Shown piece after piece: positions 8,940-18,033 of a stretch of DNA of 64,000 bases (positions are counted from its first letter, which is position 1; each line of letters opens with the position of its first letter). Source of the stretch: Erythrobacter sp. (GTDB taxonomy: Bacteria > Pseudomonadota > Alphaproteobacteria > Sphingomonadales > Sphingomonadaceae). Both the position numbers and the translations under genes were made by a program. The notes beneath the pieces are model-generated. The model saw nothing but the letters and a program-made list of their open reading frames with translations. It did not search any database and was not told the origin of the DNA. The stretch spans positions 28,213 through 92,212 of the forward strand of contig NZOF01000007.1 in NCBI GenBank assembly GCA_002695185.1, read 5' to 3'.

Positions 8940-9407
8940 ATGACTGGCGCCTCTCGGCAATATGCCTTCGATGTTTCCGAGCATTTCTTTCGGCTTACGA
9001 CCGAAAGCGTGCGCATCCGATCCAACGAGACGCGCAAGTATCAAACGCTCGGAACGCTCGTGAATGCGCGGACCGCCTGCGCTCATTGCCTGGAACATGA
9101 TCCTGCGGTTCTGCGCTCTCACCTCGACAAAATTCCGACCAAGGGCGACATCCGGATTTATCTGCGCGTAAAGGCGAGCAGCGCTGACAGTCTCTCCGAA
9201 GCGCAAGAGATGCTGGCAAAACGGCTTGGCGTCAGCCTTTCCTTGGGCGACACACTTTCAGTTCTTCTGTTCGACTACATCGTCGAGCAGAAGGCCTTGG
9301 AGGTCTTGGGGAAGCTCAAAGAGGCAGGACTCGATGAGCCGAGCGCCAAACGCGGCGAACTGAATGCGAACGAGTCGCAAGAAGGAAATGTCATTCGTCT
9401 CAATTAG
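8940..9407 (+). CDS. unknown protein beside the tra operon, possible transfer regulator
   Basis: 155 residues if started at the ATG at 8940; a GTG at 8907 is in frame but has a poorer context. The middle reads like a small alpha/beta domain (GDIRIYLRVKASSADSLSEA then MLAKRLGVSLSLGDTLSVLL) and the C-terminus is polar. Its position, divergent from traA, matches the slot of small DNA-binding regulators or relaxosome proteins in F-type plasmids. No motif proves this and I do not recognise the family. Confidence 0.65.
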   Translation: MTGASRQYAFDVSEHFFRLTTESVRIRSNETRKYQTLGTLVNARTACAHCLEHDPAVLRSHLDKIPTKGDIRIYLRVKASSADSLSEAQEMLAKRLGVSLSLGDTLSVLLFDYIVEQKALEVLGKLKEAGLDEPSAKRGELNANESQEGNVIRLN

Positions 9408-9510
9408 TTAGCACTCTATCGCAAGCCGACTATGCGGTCTACCGCTTCTTGCCAACACTTGATCGGTATGATTTGCTGCTGAGACTGAGCAGGATCAGGG
9501 GGCCTTCTGC

Positions 9511-10059
9511 ATGTCATCCCTTGCCAGCAATGTGGCTACATCGGCGCCGGACGAAAGCGAGCCCGGGGAAGAGGCGCCGCGCATCCCCGTCAGGGACTAT
9601 ATCCCGTACATCCTGCAGGCGATGGCGGACCAGAATGTCAGCATCCGCAAGCTCGCGCTCAAGACCGGCATCAGGCGTGGTCGCCTCTCCAATCTGCTCC
9701 GGCTCGACCTCGACCCGTCGGCCCGCGAGAGCATGACTCTTGTCGAATTCCAGACCATCCTCCATGTGCTTGGCATCGGCTTCATCCAGGCCGTTCTCGG
9801 CGTCGAGACGCTGCGTGACCTGAGCCTGCTTCACGACGGCCGCTTCTCAACGATGATGCAGATGATCAGCGAAGTGTTCGCCAGCTTGCCGATCACGCTC
9901 GTCAACGCGCTCAACGAGGTCGAAGGCATGGACGGGACGGAAATCCGCCGCGAATGGGCAACGCCGCTCCGCGATGGCGTGGTCGATCGGGTCGTGCGGG
10001 AGGTCGCCGCGATCATCGAGCGGCGCGCCAAACTCGATCAGACATTCCGCCTGGACTGA
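9511..10059 (+). CDS. putative helix-turn-helix regulator
   Basis: 182 residues. After a polar start, residues of about 30-75 contain QNVSIRKLALKTGIRRGRLS followed by NLLRLD, which has the spacing of an XRE-type helix-turn-helix (SIRKLALKTGI - G - RLSNLLRL). The rest is helical without a recognised domain. ATG at 9511. It probably regulates nearby plasmid genes; the target is unknown. Confidence 0.7.
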   Translation: MSSLASNVATSAPDESEPGEEAPRIPVRDYIPYILQAMADQNVSIRKLALKTGIRRGRLSNLLRLDLDPSARESMTLVEFQTILHVLGIGFIQAVLGVETLRDLSLLHDGRFSTMMQMISEVFASLPITLVNALNEVEGMDGTEIRREWATPLRDGVVDRVVREVAAIIERRAKLDQTFRLD

Positions 10060-10117
10060 CGAACGCCGAGGGCTCGCCCGACAGCTCCCGCCAAGGCGAA
10101 CGCGACATCCTCTCTCG

Positions 10118-11092
10118 TCAAAAGCTCGAGACGGTGGCAGCGCGGCCCGGGATTGCGGCCAACTTAGGCTCCGAATTCTGTCGGCTCCACGAGCCCGAGA
10201 CGCTCGCCTGACGGGCAAAGCCGCTGAGGCGCCGCCAGTTCAGGAGGATGTCGTCCACATAGGCCTGCGTCTCCGCGATGCGCGGCACGAGTCCACCTCG
10301 AACGCGGCCGGGCCCCGCATTGTACGCGGCAAGCGCTAGGTGGACCTGTCCAAATCGGTCAAGTTGCTGACGCAGATAGCGCGCGCCGCCATGGAGGTTC
10401 TGTTCGGAGTCGTAACGGTTCACACCGAGCCCGGCGGCCGTGCCCGCCATGAGCTGGGTGAGACCAAACGCATCCTTGGGCGACACAGCGCGATCGTTGT
10501 AGCGGCTCTCGCGGATAATCATCGCATCGAACAGGCTCACGGGGATGCCATATTGGCAGGCGATCGCGCTCATCATCCCATAGTATCCCGCCCGCCGATA
10601 CTCAGCCTCGGCGCTCAGAAAGCCGGTGGGCCGGTAGCCGCCGGGATAGCAACCGGGCGTGTGTGCGGTGGAGGCCCGCGCGAAGGCCAGTCCCCCACGC
10701 ATCCATGCCGGCACCGGGATATCGGACACCGAAGGCGCCGGATCGATCGCCGGCATCGCAGCGGCCGACGCGGCCACGGCAGCGGCGTCCGGATGCTGTT
10801 CGCCGCTTTGCGCCCCGTCCGCTGCGGCCGAATAGCTCTGCGCCATCTGGAACCGCACCCATTGCCGGCTGAGGTCATAGATCCTGAACGACGCCGGAAT
10901 CTCCGGCACCGCAGTGGAGGGAGAGGGAGCCGACGCCTCTTCGTCGTGGGCCGGCACTGGTTTCGTCGGGACGGGCGTGGCCATAGAGATCAGCTGAACT
11001 GTTCGCGCTCTGCTCGGCGACGCCGGCGCAGCATGGACGGCGGTGTTCAAAAAGATCGCGAGCGCGGCTCCGACCAGGAAAAATGCTTTCAT
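10118..11092 (-). CDS. lytic transglycosylase (VirB1-like, SLT domain)
   Basis: 324 residues with a signal peptide (MKAFFLVGAALAIFLNTAVHA), a proline/alanine-rich linker, and a C-terminal SLT domain. The catalytic glutamate is near residue 195 in MIIRESRYNDRAVSPKDAFG, followed by GLTQLMAGTA and LALAAYNAGPGRV, the standard lysozyme-like motifs. Such enzymes open peptidoglycan locally so the conjugation apparatus can be built. Start chosen at the ATG at 11092, with GGGAGGTC just upstream. Confidence 0.9.
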   Translation of the reverse strand: MKAFFLVGAALAIFLNTAVHAAPASPSRARTVQLISMATPVPTKPVPAHDEEASAPSPSTAVPEIPASFRIYDLSRQWVRFQMAQSYSAAADGAQSGEQHPDAAAVAASAAAMPAIDPAPSVSDIPVPAWMRGGLAFARASTAHTPGCYPGGYRPTGFLSAEAEYRRAGYYGMMSAIACQYGIPVSLFDAMIIRESRYNDRAVSPKDAFGLTQLMAGTAAGLGVNRYDSEQNLHGGARYLRQQLDRFGQVHLALAAYNAGPGRVRGGLVPRIAETQAYVDDILLNWRRLSGFARQASVSGSWSRQNSEPKLAAIPGRAATVSSF

Positions 11093-11201
11093 AAGACCTC
11101 CCAAGTCCCTGTCCGACGAAAGTGGAGATCAACTCGAATTGCGTTGTCAATCCCGCCACGTCGCGCCAGACTTCGCGCCACCTGCTCGAAAAGGATCGAC
11201 C

Positions 11202-12497
11202 ATGTGGCTGATCGATCGGCATAGCGACGGGCACGGCAGCCGTCGCATCCCCCTCCCCGACGTCGTCCGATCGGCGCTGGTGCGCTGGTATATTGGCGAA
11301 GGCTCGCGCAGCGATGAGGAAGCCGGAATCACGCTCGTCCAGCAGGCGCGGCTCGGCGAGAAGTGGCTGGCATGCGATTGTCTTGCCGACCATGAGCCGC
11401 CGCCGATCCTGACACCTGCCTTCCTCTCCGAAGCGGAAACCTACTACCTACGCCGCCTGACCGGCGCCAAGCGCCCCGAGCATCTTCCCGATTGCCCGTT
11501 CTTCCGGGACCAGGCGACCAATCGCATGTCCGAGATCAGGCCCCCGCATTCGCCCGCCGATCCGCCCGAGGGATTTTTTGAGGTGCTGCGCCCGGCGCCC
11601 GAGAAGCTGGCGCAGAAGCCCGAGAGCGCCAGCAGCGATGATCGAACCCGTCACGCCTCGGTGCCGCGCCTGGCGCGGCTGCTGTGGCGCCTCATGAGCT
11701 TATCGGGAGTCCAGCGGACCCCGCCGCCGCAAGAGGATCTGTCCGCCCGGTCCATCGCAGACGAGTTTCGCGCCCTGAGCGCCGCGGCCGCACGGATTGA
11801 AATCGCCCCCGGGATAGAGCTAGGCCGGGTGCTCTGGACTCATGCGCTTGCGTTTCACAGCAATCGTGTCTATGCCGGCCTGCGCGAACTCTCGCGTCAA
11901 TGGCCCCGCGGGCATGCTCCCCAGGCATTTCTCGCCCTCTATGCGAGCGCCGTCCAAGGCTCGACAATCATTGTCGCCGGCGCCGAGCCAGTCACGCTCG
12001 CCAACCGCGTCCAGTCGCCTTCGATCCGAGGCAATGTCATCAAGGGCCCCTATCTCGTCCTCGTCGTCGTGGGTGAATATCCCGAGGCACACGGCTATGC
12101 GGCGCTCAGGGCCTATGCACAGCCCATTGTTTCCGGCCAACGTTTCGTTCCGGTCGACTCCGAATTCGAGCGCGCGGTGTATCGCAGCCTGCTCGAGACC
12201 CGCCGGCTGCTGGACAAGGCCGGCGTCGATCTCGTGATCGAGAAGCCCCTGTTCGACCGCCTGACGCAGCGTGGCGCATGCCGACCCGACTTCCTGCTCG
12301 AGGCGCGCTCGCGCGCAACCGGCGAAGTCCGGCAGCTTATCGTGGAAGCCATGGGCTTTGTGAGCGACGACTATCTTGCGGCGAAAGCCGTCACCCATCC
12401 GCGCATGGAACTGATCGCCCCAATCCTTTCGGTTTCCGTGGAGGACGTCGATCGCGCGGCAGTCCCATCGATGATTCGTGCCACCCTGCGCGTATGA
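11202..12497 (+). CDS. unknown protein, possibly DUF1173-like, with a nuclease-like C-terminus
   Basis: 431 residues from the ATG at 11202 (AAGGATC upstream); the longer frame overlaps the transglycosylase gene. The N-terminus has CDC and HLPDCPFF cysteine/histidine segments typical of a small metal site. Near the C-terminus is RGACRPDFLLEARSR followed by RQLIVEAMGF, a PD...E-x-x arrangement that recalls PD-(D/E)xK nucleases but lacks the usual lysine. The overall pattern recalls DUF1173 proteins of alphaproteobacterial plasmids; I am not certain. Function unknown. Confidence 0.75.
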   Translation: MWLIDRHSDGHGSRRIPLPDVVRSALVRWYIGEGSRSDEEAGITLVQQARLGEKWLACDCLADHEPPPILTPAFLSEAETYYLRRLTGAKRPEHLPDCPFFRDQATNRMSEIRPPHSPADPPEGFFEVLRPAPEKLAQKPESASSDDRTRHASVPRLARLLWRLMSLSGVQRTPPPQEDLSARSIADEFRALSAAAARIEIAPGIELGRVLWTHALAFHSNRVYAGLRELSRQWPRGHAPQAFLALYASAVQGSTIIVAGAEPVTLANRVQSPSIRGNVIKGPYLVLVVVGEYPEAHGYAALRAYAQPIVSGQRFVPVDSEFERAVYRSLLETRRLLDKAGVDLVIEKPLFDRLTQRGACRPDFLLEARSRATGEVRQLIVEAMGFVSDDYLAAKAVTHPRMELIAPILSVSVEDVDRAAVPSMIRATLRV

Positions 12498-12499
12498 GA

Positions 12500-12769
12500 T
12501 CAGGACCAGGTCAAGGTTGCGGCAAACCAGCCGGCGATAGCGAGCGTCACCGGAGTCGAGAGCAAGTAGAGCTTTTGCCAGCGCCACCAGGTCCTCGGCA
12601 GAAACACGACCGCCGAGCGAACGTCTCGAACCTGTGTCCAGGCGCGCTCGCGTATCAGTTGCGCCGCAAGAACGGCGACCGACAGCGCCACCGCGATCGC
12701 ACAGCACAGGCCGACCGCCACATAGATGGCGATCCAATTGGCGATCTCGGCCTGCGTAAGGTGCGTCAT
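12500..12769 (-). CDS. small two-helix membrane protein, unknown
   Basis: 89 residues with two predicted membrane segments (WIAIYVAVGLCCAIAVALSV and LLSTPVTLAIAGWFAATL) and a basic loop between them. The ATG at 12769 has AGGA directly upstream; a TTG 18 bases further out is an alternative. Convergent with the gene ending at 12497, two bases apart. Family not recognised. Confidence 0.6.
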   Translation of the reverse strand: MTHLTQAEIANWIAIYVAVGLCCAIAVALSVAVLAAQLIRERAWTQVRDVRSAVVFLPRTWWRWQKLYLLSTPVTLAIAGWFAATLTWS

Positions 12770-13086
12770 TCCTGTTTCGTGCCCCAATGCTCAGATCGCG
12801 CCGGATCGGTTCAGATCCTCCTTGCGCGCCGTCCGCCCCCTATCTCACACGCGTTGTCGAACGCTTAACTCCAAATTTATCGCGAACTGCACCAGTTGAA
12901 CGCCTTCAGGCTTCCCCCTTTTATAACGGGCGGCCGAGAGACAACACCGAATGTTCCGGTCGCTTGGGCCGGCACATGGTTTGAAGGTATCTGTCTTCGC
13001 CATACCGAAGGCAACTGATCTTCGAGGTAGACAGAGCTGTGCTAGCGACGGTTTTGATGATCGCCTTTGATGGAGAAGAGTTGATC

Positions 13087-13314
13087 ATGATCCAAGACAA
13101 CGACGATTCAGCCAGGGCCGCGCTGATCCGGTTCGTGGACGAGCGATGGACCCGCAGCTTCGGAGACATGCCTCTTCCACTCGATGATGATGAGCGCGTG
13201 CGCCGGTTCTTCGTCGGCGAGAACGACAGCTACGTTATCGCCGAAGCGGATCTGAGCAACGCGGCCAAGGCGTGGGAGCGTCTTGTGGCCCAGCGCCCCG
13301 AAGACCCACGTTGA
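13087..13314 (+). CDS. small acidic unknown protein
   Basis: 75 residues, acidic and soluble (MIQDNDDSARAALIRFVDER at the start). The ATG at 13087 has a good GGAGAAGAG ribosome site about ten bases upstream, better than the ATG/GTG choices further out. No domain recognised. It stands alone between the mobilisation-side genes and the respiratory block. Confidence 0.55.
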   Translation: MIQDNDDSARAALIRFVDERWTRSFGDMPLPLDDDERVRRFFVGENDSYVIAEADLSNAAKAWERLVAQRPEDPR

Positions 13315-13526
13315 GCCCCAGGCGAAGTCTATCGATCCCTCTGCAGGGTCAGGGACCACCCTAACGAATGGCGAGTTGCGAGTCCTTGATGATTCACCGC
13401 TCCATGAAGCATCGCCCGATCTGACACGCGACTTCAGCCGTCGGGATCGGGCCCGCAGGTGCTCCTTCTCCTGGAAACAATCACCGTCCTCGGCGCGGCG
13501 AAAGGCAGCCGCTGCCGGTTCTGATC

Positions 13527-14756
13527 CTATCCCTGCGGATTATCGACCCTGGCGGAAAACAGCATCGGTCCATAGGCCGCGAGGAACAGCAACAAGGCGC
13601 CGCCCCAGCAGAGCGCCGCCGCCTCCATACCCAATGTGTAGTCCACCAGGCCGAGCGGCGCCACGACGCGCAGCACGGCCCCGACAGTGATGAGGATATA
13701 GGCAAGCACTGTCGGGCTTCCTGCCTTCAAAGCGTGGCCGGTATGTCCGAGGGTCGCCCGCGACATCACCGCCAGGATCATCGTCGCCATTGCACCCGCC
13801 GTCAGCGCGTGGATCGCGGCCGAACGGAAAGCGAGCGCTCCAAGCCCATATCCTCCAACCAGCAACAGCCCGGCCGGAACCCAGAGATATCCGACATGGA
13901 GGATGAGCACGAGCGGATCGCGCGACGTGCGCCAGCCGCGCCACCGTGCAAGGCGGATCATTTGCAGCAATCCCGCGCCGATCAGCGCCCATGCGCCGAC
14001 GCGCGCGTCGGGCGCTGCGACCCAGACCATAAGAGCGAGGGCCGTGATTCCGATCACGCCCAGATCGAAGCGGGTCGGCTGACCCGGCAGCCCCCCCTCG
14101 ATCCCCTGCTTTGTCATCCAGTTACGCGTAAAGGACGGTATGATGCGACCGCCGATGAGCGAAATCATCAGCACCACGAGCGAAACCGCCGCTCGCCATC
14201 CAAGATCGGGGTCGCCGATCAGCCCGGCGCCAGCCGCATGGTCGAGCGCATTGGCGACACCGAACAGCAGAACCAGACCGACAACTGGAAGATTTCGGTT
14301 CTTTGCGGCGATCACCTCGCAACCAGCCACCGTGGCCAGCACGCCATAGAAGGCGACGTCCAATACTGCCGCAGCGAGCGCGCCTAAGTGTTGCGAAAAC
14401 AGAAGGGCTGGCCGGCCCACAAGCCAAAGGCCAGCAAGCGCGGCGAGCGGTTTCCCCGCGATGGGAAGCCGCCCTGTCCAGTTGGGAATGGCGGTCAGCA
14501 GAAAGCCCGCCACCACCGCGCCAACGAAGCCAAACAGCATCTCGTGCCGATGCCAGGCGAGGGGGTCCAGAGTCGAGGGAAGCACGAAGACACCGGCAAG
14601 CGTGCACAGCCATATCGTCAGCGCGACCACCGCCCAGAGCGGACCCATGAAGAAGAACGGCCGGAACGCGCCGCGCAGGAAGGGCGACGACACGGCCATT
14701 CGCGCGCGCCGCAGCGCGAGGATTCGCTCGGCTCTGGTGGTTGCCGCTTCGTTCAT
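13527..14756 (-). CDS. nnrS: NnrS family haem-copper membrane protein
   Basis: 409 residues with about twelve hydrophobic segments and the NnrS signatures GAFRPFFFMGPLWA, LAWHRHEMLFGFVGAVVAGF, LTAIPNWTG and IHALTAGAMATMILAVMSRA with LGHTGH. NnrS proteins bind haem and copper and protect against nitrosative stress; they are usually FNR/NNR controlled. It lies in the same direction as, and downstream of, the cbb3 oxidase genes. The ATG at 14756 follows GGAGAC; an ATG at 14777 is possible. Confidence 0.92.
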   Translation of the reverse strand: MNEAATTRAERILALRRARMAVSSPFLRGAFRPFFFMGPLWAVVALTIWLCTLAGVFVLPSTLDPLAWHRHEMLFGFVGAVVAGFLLTAIPNWTGRLPIAGKPLAALAGLWLVGRPALLFSQHLGALAAAVLDVAFYGVLATVAGCEVIAAKNRNLPVVGLVLLFGVANALDHAAGAGLIGDPDLGWRAAVSLVVLMISLIGGRIIPSFTRNWMTKQGIEGGLPGQPTRFDLGVIGITALALMVWVAAPDARVGAWALIGAGLLQMIRLARWRGWRTSRDPLVLILHVGYLWVPAGLLLVGGYGLGALAFRSAAIHALTAGAMATMILAVMSRATLGHTGHALKAGSPTVLAYILITVGAVLRVVAPLGLVDYTLGMEAAALCWGGALLLFLAAYGPMLFSARVDNPQG

Positions 14757-15093
14757 AGCCGTCTTGTCTCCGGGCATGCTCAAGGCACGACGACGGTCAC
14801 CTTTCACACGATATCCTCAAGCGGACATCCGCAATGATCCGGAGGCAGGAAGGGTATCCCGCTAAGCAAGCCTATAGCTGACCGCGATCTTCGCTTCATT
14901 CGCGTATCGCCGGATACGGCTCGGGTGTCCGGATTGGAGATCTGCCGCGCCGGCATTCGCCAAGTACTCGCCTACATTACAGCGGTTTGCGCGCAGCCTT
15001 CGCTCGCGCCGGGATGCTCAGCAATCGCGCACGCTCCATGTCAGCGCTGATGCTGACCCGGGCCGATCCCCCGGCGGTCTGTTGATCGGTCGG
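14757..15093. other. intergenic region between nnrS and the cco operon end
   Basis: 337 bases with no convincing frame. It should carry the nnrS promoter on the minus strand. I see no FNR-type TTGAT-N4-ATCAA site and no hairpin with a T-run in it. Confidence 0.4.
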
Positions 15094-15324
15094 TCAGTCC
15101 GGGCAGAATGATCGCTTGCGCGAGCCGCCCGCGTGGCATGCCACGAGACAGCATGGTTCGCCTGGGGCGGGTTGCGGCCGATCGGGACGCACGGGGATGT
15201 TGACTGTCCTTGCCGATCCGTCGGCGCTGCACAGCTGCACTCTCAAGGTGCGGGCTGCCGGCACCGCACCCTGCAGCGCGGAAGGTGCCATGGCGAGCAT
15301 GGCAAGAGCCGCGGCCGTTCTCAT
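15094..15324 (-). CDS. small secreted cysteine-rich protein at the end of the cco operon
   Basis: 76 residues with a signal peptide (MRTAAALAMLAMAPSALQGA) and five cysteines in the mature part, including EPCCLVACHAGGSRKR. The ATG overlaps the ccoS stop (ATGA), and GGAGAAAGGGA precedes it, so it is the last gene of the operon. The cysteine/histidine content suggests metal (copper) binding, but this is inference. Family not recognised. Confidence 0.7.
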   Translation of the reverse strand: MRTAAALAMLAMAPSALQGAVPAARTLRVQLCSADGSARTVNIPVRPDRPQPAPGEPCCLVACHAGGSRKRSFCPD

Positions 15325-15479
15325 GGCGTCCCTTTCTCCTCGTCGTCATCGATGAGGATGCGGTTGGCCGCGCCGTCCAGGTCATCATATTGGCCGCTTC
15401 GCATCGACCAGAAGAATGCCGCGAGACCCAGCAGTCCCAAAAACAGGGCCACAGGAATGAGGAAGGAGAGCCCCGTCAC
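15321..15479 (-). CDS. ccoS: cbb3 oxidase assembly protein CcoS
   Basis: 52 residues from a GTG start whose GTGA overlaps the ccoI stop. One membrane segment (LSFLIPVALFLGLLGLAAFF) is followed by the CcoS signature WSMRSGQYDDLDGAA and an acidic tail. CcoS is needed for cofactor insertion into the cbb3 oxidase. Confidence 0.93.
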   Translation of the reverse strand: MTGLSFLIPVALFLGLLGLAAFFWSMRSGQYDDLDGAANRILIDDDEEKGTP

Positions 15480-17593
15480 TGCGCCGCCTTCCGCAAGCGA
15501 AGCGAGTTTCCGACCACAAGAATCGACGAAAGCGACATGGCGAGCGCAGCGACCAGCGGCGTTACAAGCCCGGCGACTGCCAGCGGAACCGCGAGGACAT
15601 TATAACCAATCGCCAACACGAAATTCTGCCGGACCACCCGCATTGTCCGCCGCGCCGCCCTCACAGCCGCCGGGACCGCAGCCAGAGAATCTCCCAGAAA
15701 GACAAGATCCGCCGCGCTCTGCCCGACATCCGACGCCGAGGAGGGGGCGATCGACACGTGCGCGGCATTGAGCGCGGGACCGTCGTTGAGGCCATCGCCC
15801 AGCATCAGCACCCGACGTCCAGCTGACGAGAGCGATGTGATCGCCTCAAGCTTACCTTCCGGGTCGCGCTCACCGCGCCCGGCGATGCGAAGCCGCGCGG
15901 CAAGGCGCTGCACGCGCCGGTCATGGTCACCCGAGACGATGGTGGGCTCAAGGCCCAGCGCCTGCAGGCGGCATACCGCCGTCTCGGCGTCCGGACGCAG
16001 TGCGTCCTCGAAGCGCAGCAGCCGTATGGCTCCATCCCCCAGGCGAAACGCGGTGGTGAGCGCATGATAGCCGGTTCGCCCGTCGAGGGGCTGGTCACCG
16101 GCCTCGTCGATGCGACCCAGCATGGCGCGCCCACCTTCGGCAAGACCGGCGATACCGACGCCTGGCAGCTCTTCGATATCCATCACCTCGGCGGCATCGA
16201 CCCCGTCCAGTGCCGTCGCCAGGGCTCGGGCCAGCGGATGGCGGCTCGCGCGCGCGAGGGCAAGCGCGACTGGCGCTTCCGTCCTCGACAATCCGCCATC
16301 GTCAATCAGCCGGGGCCGTCCGAGAGTCAGCGTACCGGTCTTGTCGAGCAGCGCGATATCGGCTTCGGCCAATCGCTCGAGCGCGGCGCCGTCGCGGATG
16401 AGCACGCCGCGGCGCATCAGCGACCCTGCCGCGACGACCTGGGCCACAGGCACTGCAAGGCCCAGCGCGCAAGGGCAAGTAATGATGAGAACCGCGACCG
16501 CGATCAGCACCGCCTGGTGCAAGCCCGCACCGGCGACCAGCCAGCCGACGAACGACAGCGCCGCAAGAAGGTGGACCGCCGGCGCATAGAAGCGCGCCGC
16601 ACGGTCGGCGAGCCGAATGTAGCGGGACTTGGCTCCACTCGCCGCTTCCATCAGCCGGGCAATGCCGGCAATCGCCGTCGCCTCGCCCGCCTTCGTGACC
16701 TTGACGGTGAGCGGCGCGCCGAGATTGATCGTCCCTGCGAGCACCGCATCGCCTAGGGACACGTCCTCGGCTGCGCTTTCGCCGGTGACGAGCGCGCGGT
16801 CGACGTTCGACGTTCCCGATAGAACCACGCCATCGGCGGCGAAGACTTCGCCGGCCGCGACAAGCAAGGTCATGCCGGGCGCGATCTCATCCGCATCGCG
16901 CCACGCGCTCGTGCCGTCCTTGGCGAGGACAAGCCCGCGCGGCGCTCTCTGCCTTTGCAGGGCGGCGACACCGTCCTCGGCGCGAACGCGCATGACGCTG
17001 TCGAGAAATCGGCCGGCAAGAAGGAAGAACAGCAGCATGACCGCGCCATCGAAATAGGCGTGGGGTCCGCCGATGATGGTTTCGTAGAGGCTCACTGCGC
17101 AGGCGAGGGTCACGCCGATGCTGATCGGCACGTCCATGTTCGTGCGGCCATGGCGGAGCGCCGCCCACGCGCTGCGGAAAAACGGGCGGCCGGCATAGAC
17201 GACGGTCGGCAGGGCGATCAGCGCCGACAGCCAGTGGAAAAGCTCGCGCGTCGCGCCTTCCGCCCCCGACCAGATGCTGACCGACAGGAGCATGATGTTC
17301 ATCGCCGAGAAGCCGGCGACGCCGAGCGCCAGGCCCAGCTGTCGGCTCTCGGGCGCGCTGCGCGTTTCCTCGTCGCCGAGAAGGCGCTCGGCCGGAAAGC
17401 CGATGCGGCCAATGATGTCGCGCAGCCGCTCTTCGTCGAGCGCATCCGAGTGGGCGACCGCGACTCGGCGCTTGGTGAAGTTGACGCGGGCGCTGATAAC
17501 GCCGTCCGTGCGCGCGAGACCTCCCTCGAGCTTGGCGATGCAGCCCGCGCAATGCAGCCCCGGCACGCTGAACGTGCTGGTGAGCGCGGTCAC
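15476..17593 (-). CDS. ccoI: copper-transporting P-type ATPase CcoI/FixI
   Basis: 705 residues from a GTG start overlapping the ccoH stop. The N-terminal metal-binding domain has GLHCAGC (near residue 15). The transport motif TCPCALG, the phosphorylation motif DKTGTLT and the hinge GDGLNDGPAL are all present, giving a copper P1B ATPase. In ccoGHIS clusters this enzyme delivers copper for the CcoN active site. The open frame extends far upstream, but that part is arginine/proline-rich shadow of ccoH and ccoG. Confidence 0.95.
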   Translation of the reverse strand: MTALTSTFSVPGLHCAGCIAKLEGGLARTDGVISARVNFTKRRVAVAHSDALDEERLRDIIGRIGFPAERLLGDEETRSAPESRQLGLALGVAGFSAMNIMLLSVSIWSGAEGATRELFHWLSALIALPTVVYAGRPFFRSAWAALRHGRTNMDVPISIGVTLACAVSLYETIIGGPHAYFDGAVMLLFFLLAGRFLDSVMRVRAEDGVAALQRQRAPRGLVLAKDGTSAWRDADEIAPGMTLLVAAGEVFAADGVVLSGTSNVDRALVTGESAAEDVSLGDAVLAGTINLGAPLTVKVTKAGEATAIAGIARLMEAASGAKSRYIRLADRAARFYAPAVHLLAALSFVGWLVAGAGLHQAVLIAVAVLIITCPCALGLAVPVAQVVAAGSLMRRGVLIRDGAALERLAEADIALLDKTGTLTLGRPRLIDDGGLSRTEAPVALALARASRHPLARALATALDGVDAAEVMDIEELPGVGIAGLAEGGRAMLGRIDEAGDQPLDGRTGYHALTTAFRLGDGAIRLLRFEDALRPDAETAVCRLQALGLEPTIVSGDHDRRVQRLAARLRIAGRGERDPEGKLEAITSLSSAGRRVLMLGDGLNDGPALNAAHVSIAPSSASDVGQSAADLVFLGDSLAAVPAAVRAARRTMRVVRQNFVLAIGYNVLAVPLAVAGLVTPLVAALAMSLSSILVVGNSLRLRKAAQ

Positions 17594-18033
17594 GCCGCGA
17601 CGTCCCGCAGATAGCGGGCCTGATTGCCCCCGCTCCGCAGCTCGACCCGGAGCTGCCACCGGCCGGGCGGCAGCGGCTCGGTCGAGCGCCAATGCCCCGC
17701 TGCGATCTTCTCGAAGCGCAGCTGCCGGTCGGGCGCGCGGCCGAGCGGGTGATGGGCGAGAGCAGTCACCACGCCATTGTGCGGCGAAGCGGTGACCTCC
17801 ACCCGCCGGGACGCGGACAACTTCAGATCGAGCGACCAGCCGAGCGCCTCCTGCGCGCGCGCTTCGGCCAGCCACCCGTTGAAGCGCTGGCTGGCCACAT
17901 AGGAGTTGTCGACCACGGTGCCGCCGAAAGTGGACACCGCATACCGCGCCATGATGAAATTGACCGCGATGATCGTGCCGAACATGCCGAGCATGACGAT
18001 GAGCATATGCCGGCCGGTGAACTCCCGCTTCAT
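17590..18033 (-). CDS. ccoH: cbb3 assembly protein CcoH (FixH)
   Basis: 147 residues. The N-terminal anchor reads GRHMLIVMLGMFGTIIAVNF, followed by a periplasmic domain with YAVSTFGGTVVDNSYVASQR, the FixH/CcoH pattern. Start ATG overlaps the ccoG stop by four bases. It works with the copper ATPase in oxidase maturation. Confidence 0.93.
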   Translation of the reverse strand: MKREFTGRHMLIVMLGMFGTIIAVNFIMARYAVSTFGGTVVDNSYVASQRFNGWLAEARAQEALGWSLDLKLSASRRVEVTASPHNGVVTALAHHPLGRAPDRQLRFEKIAAGHWRSTEPLPPGRWQLRVELRSGGNQARYLRDVAA

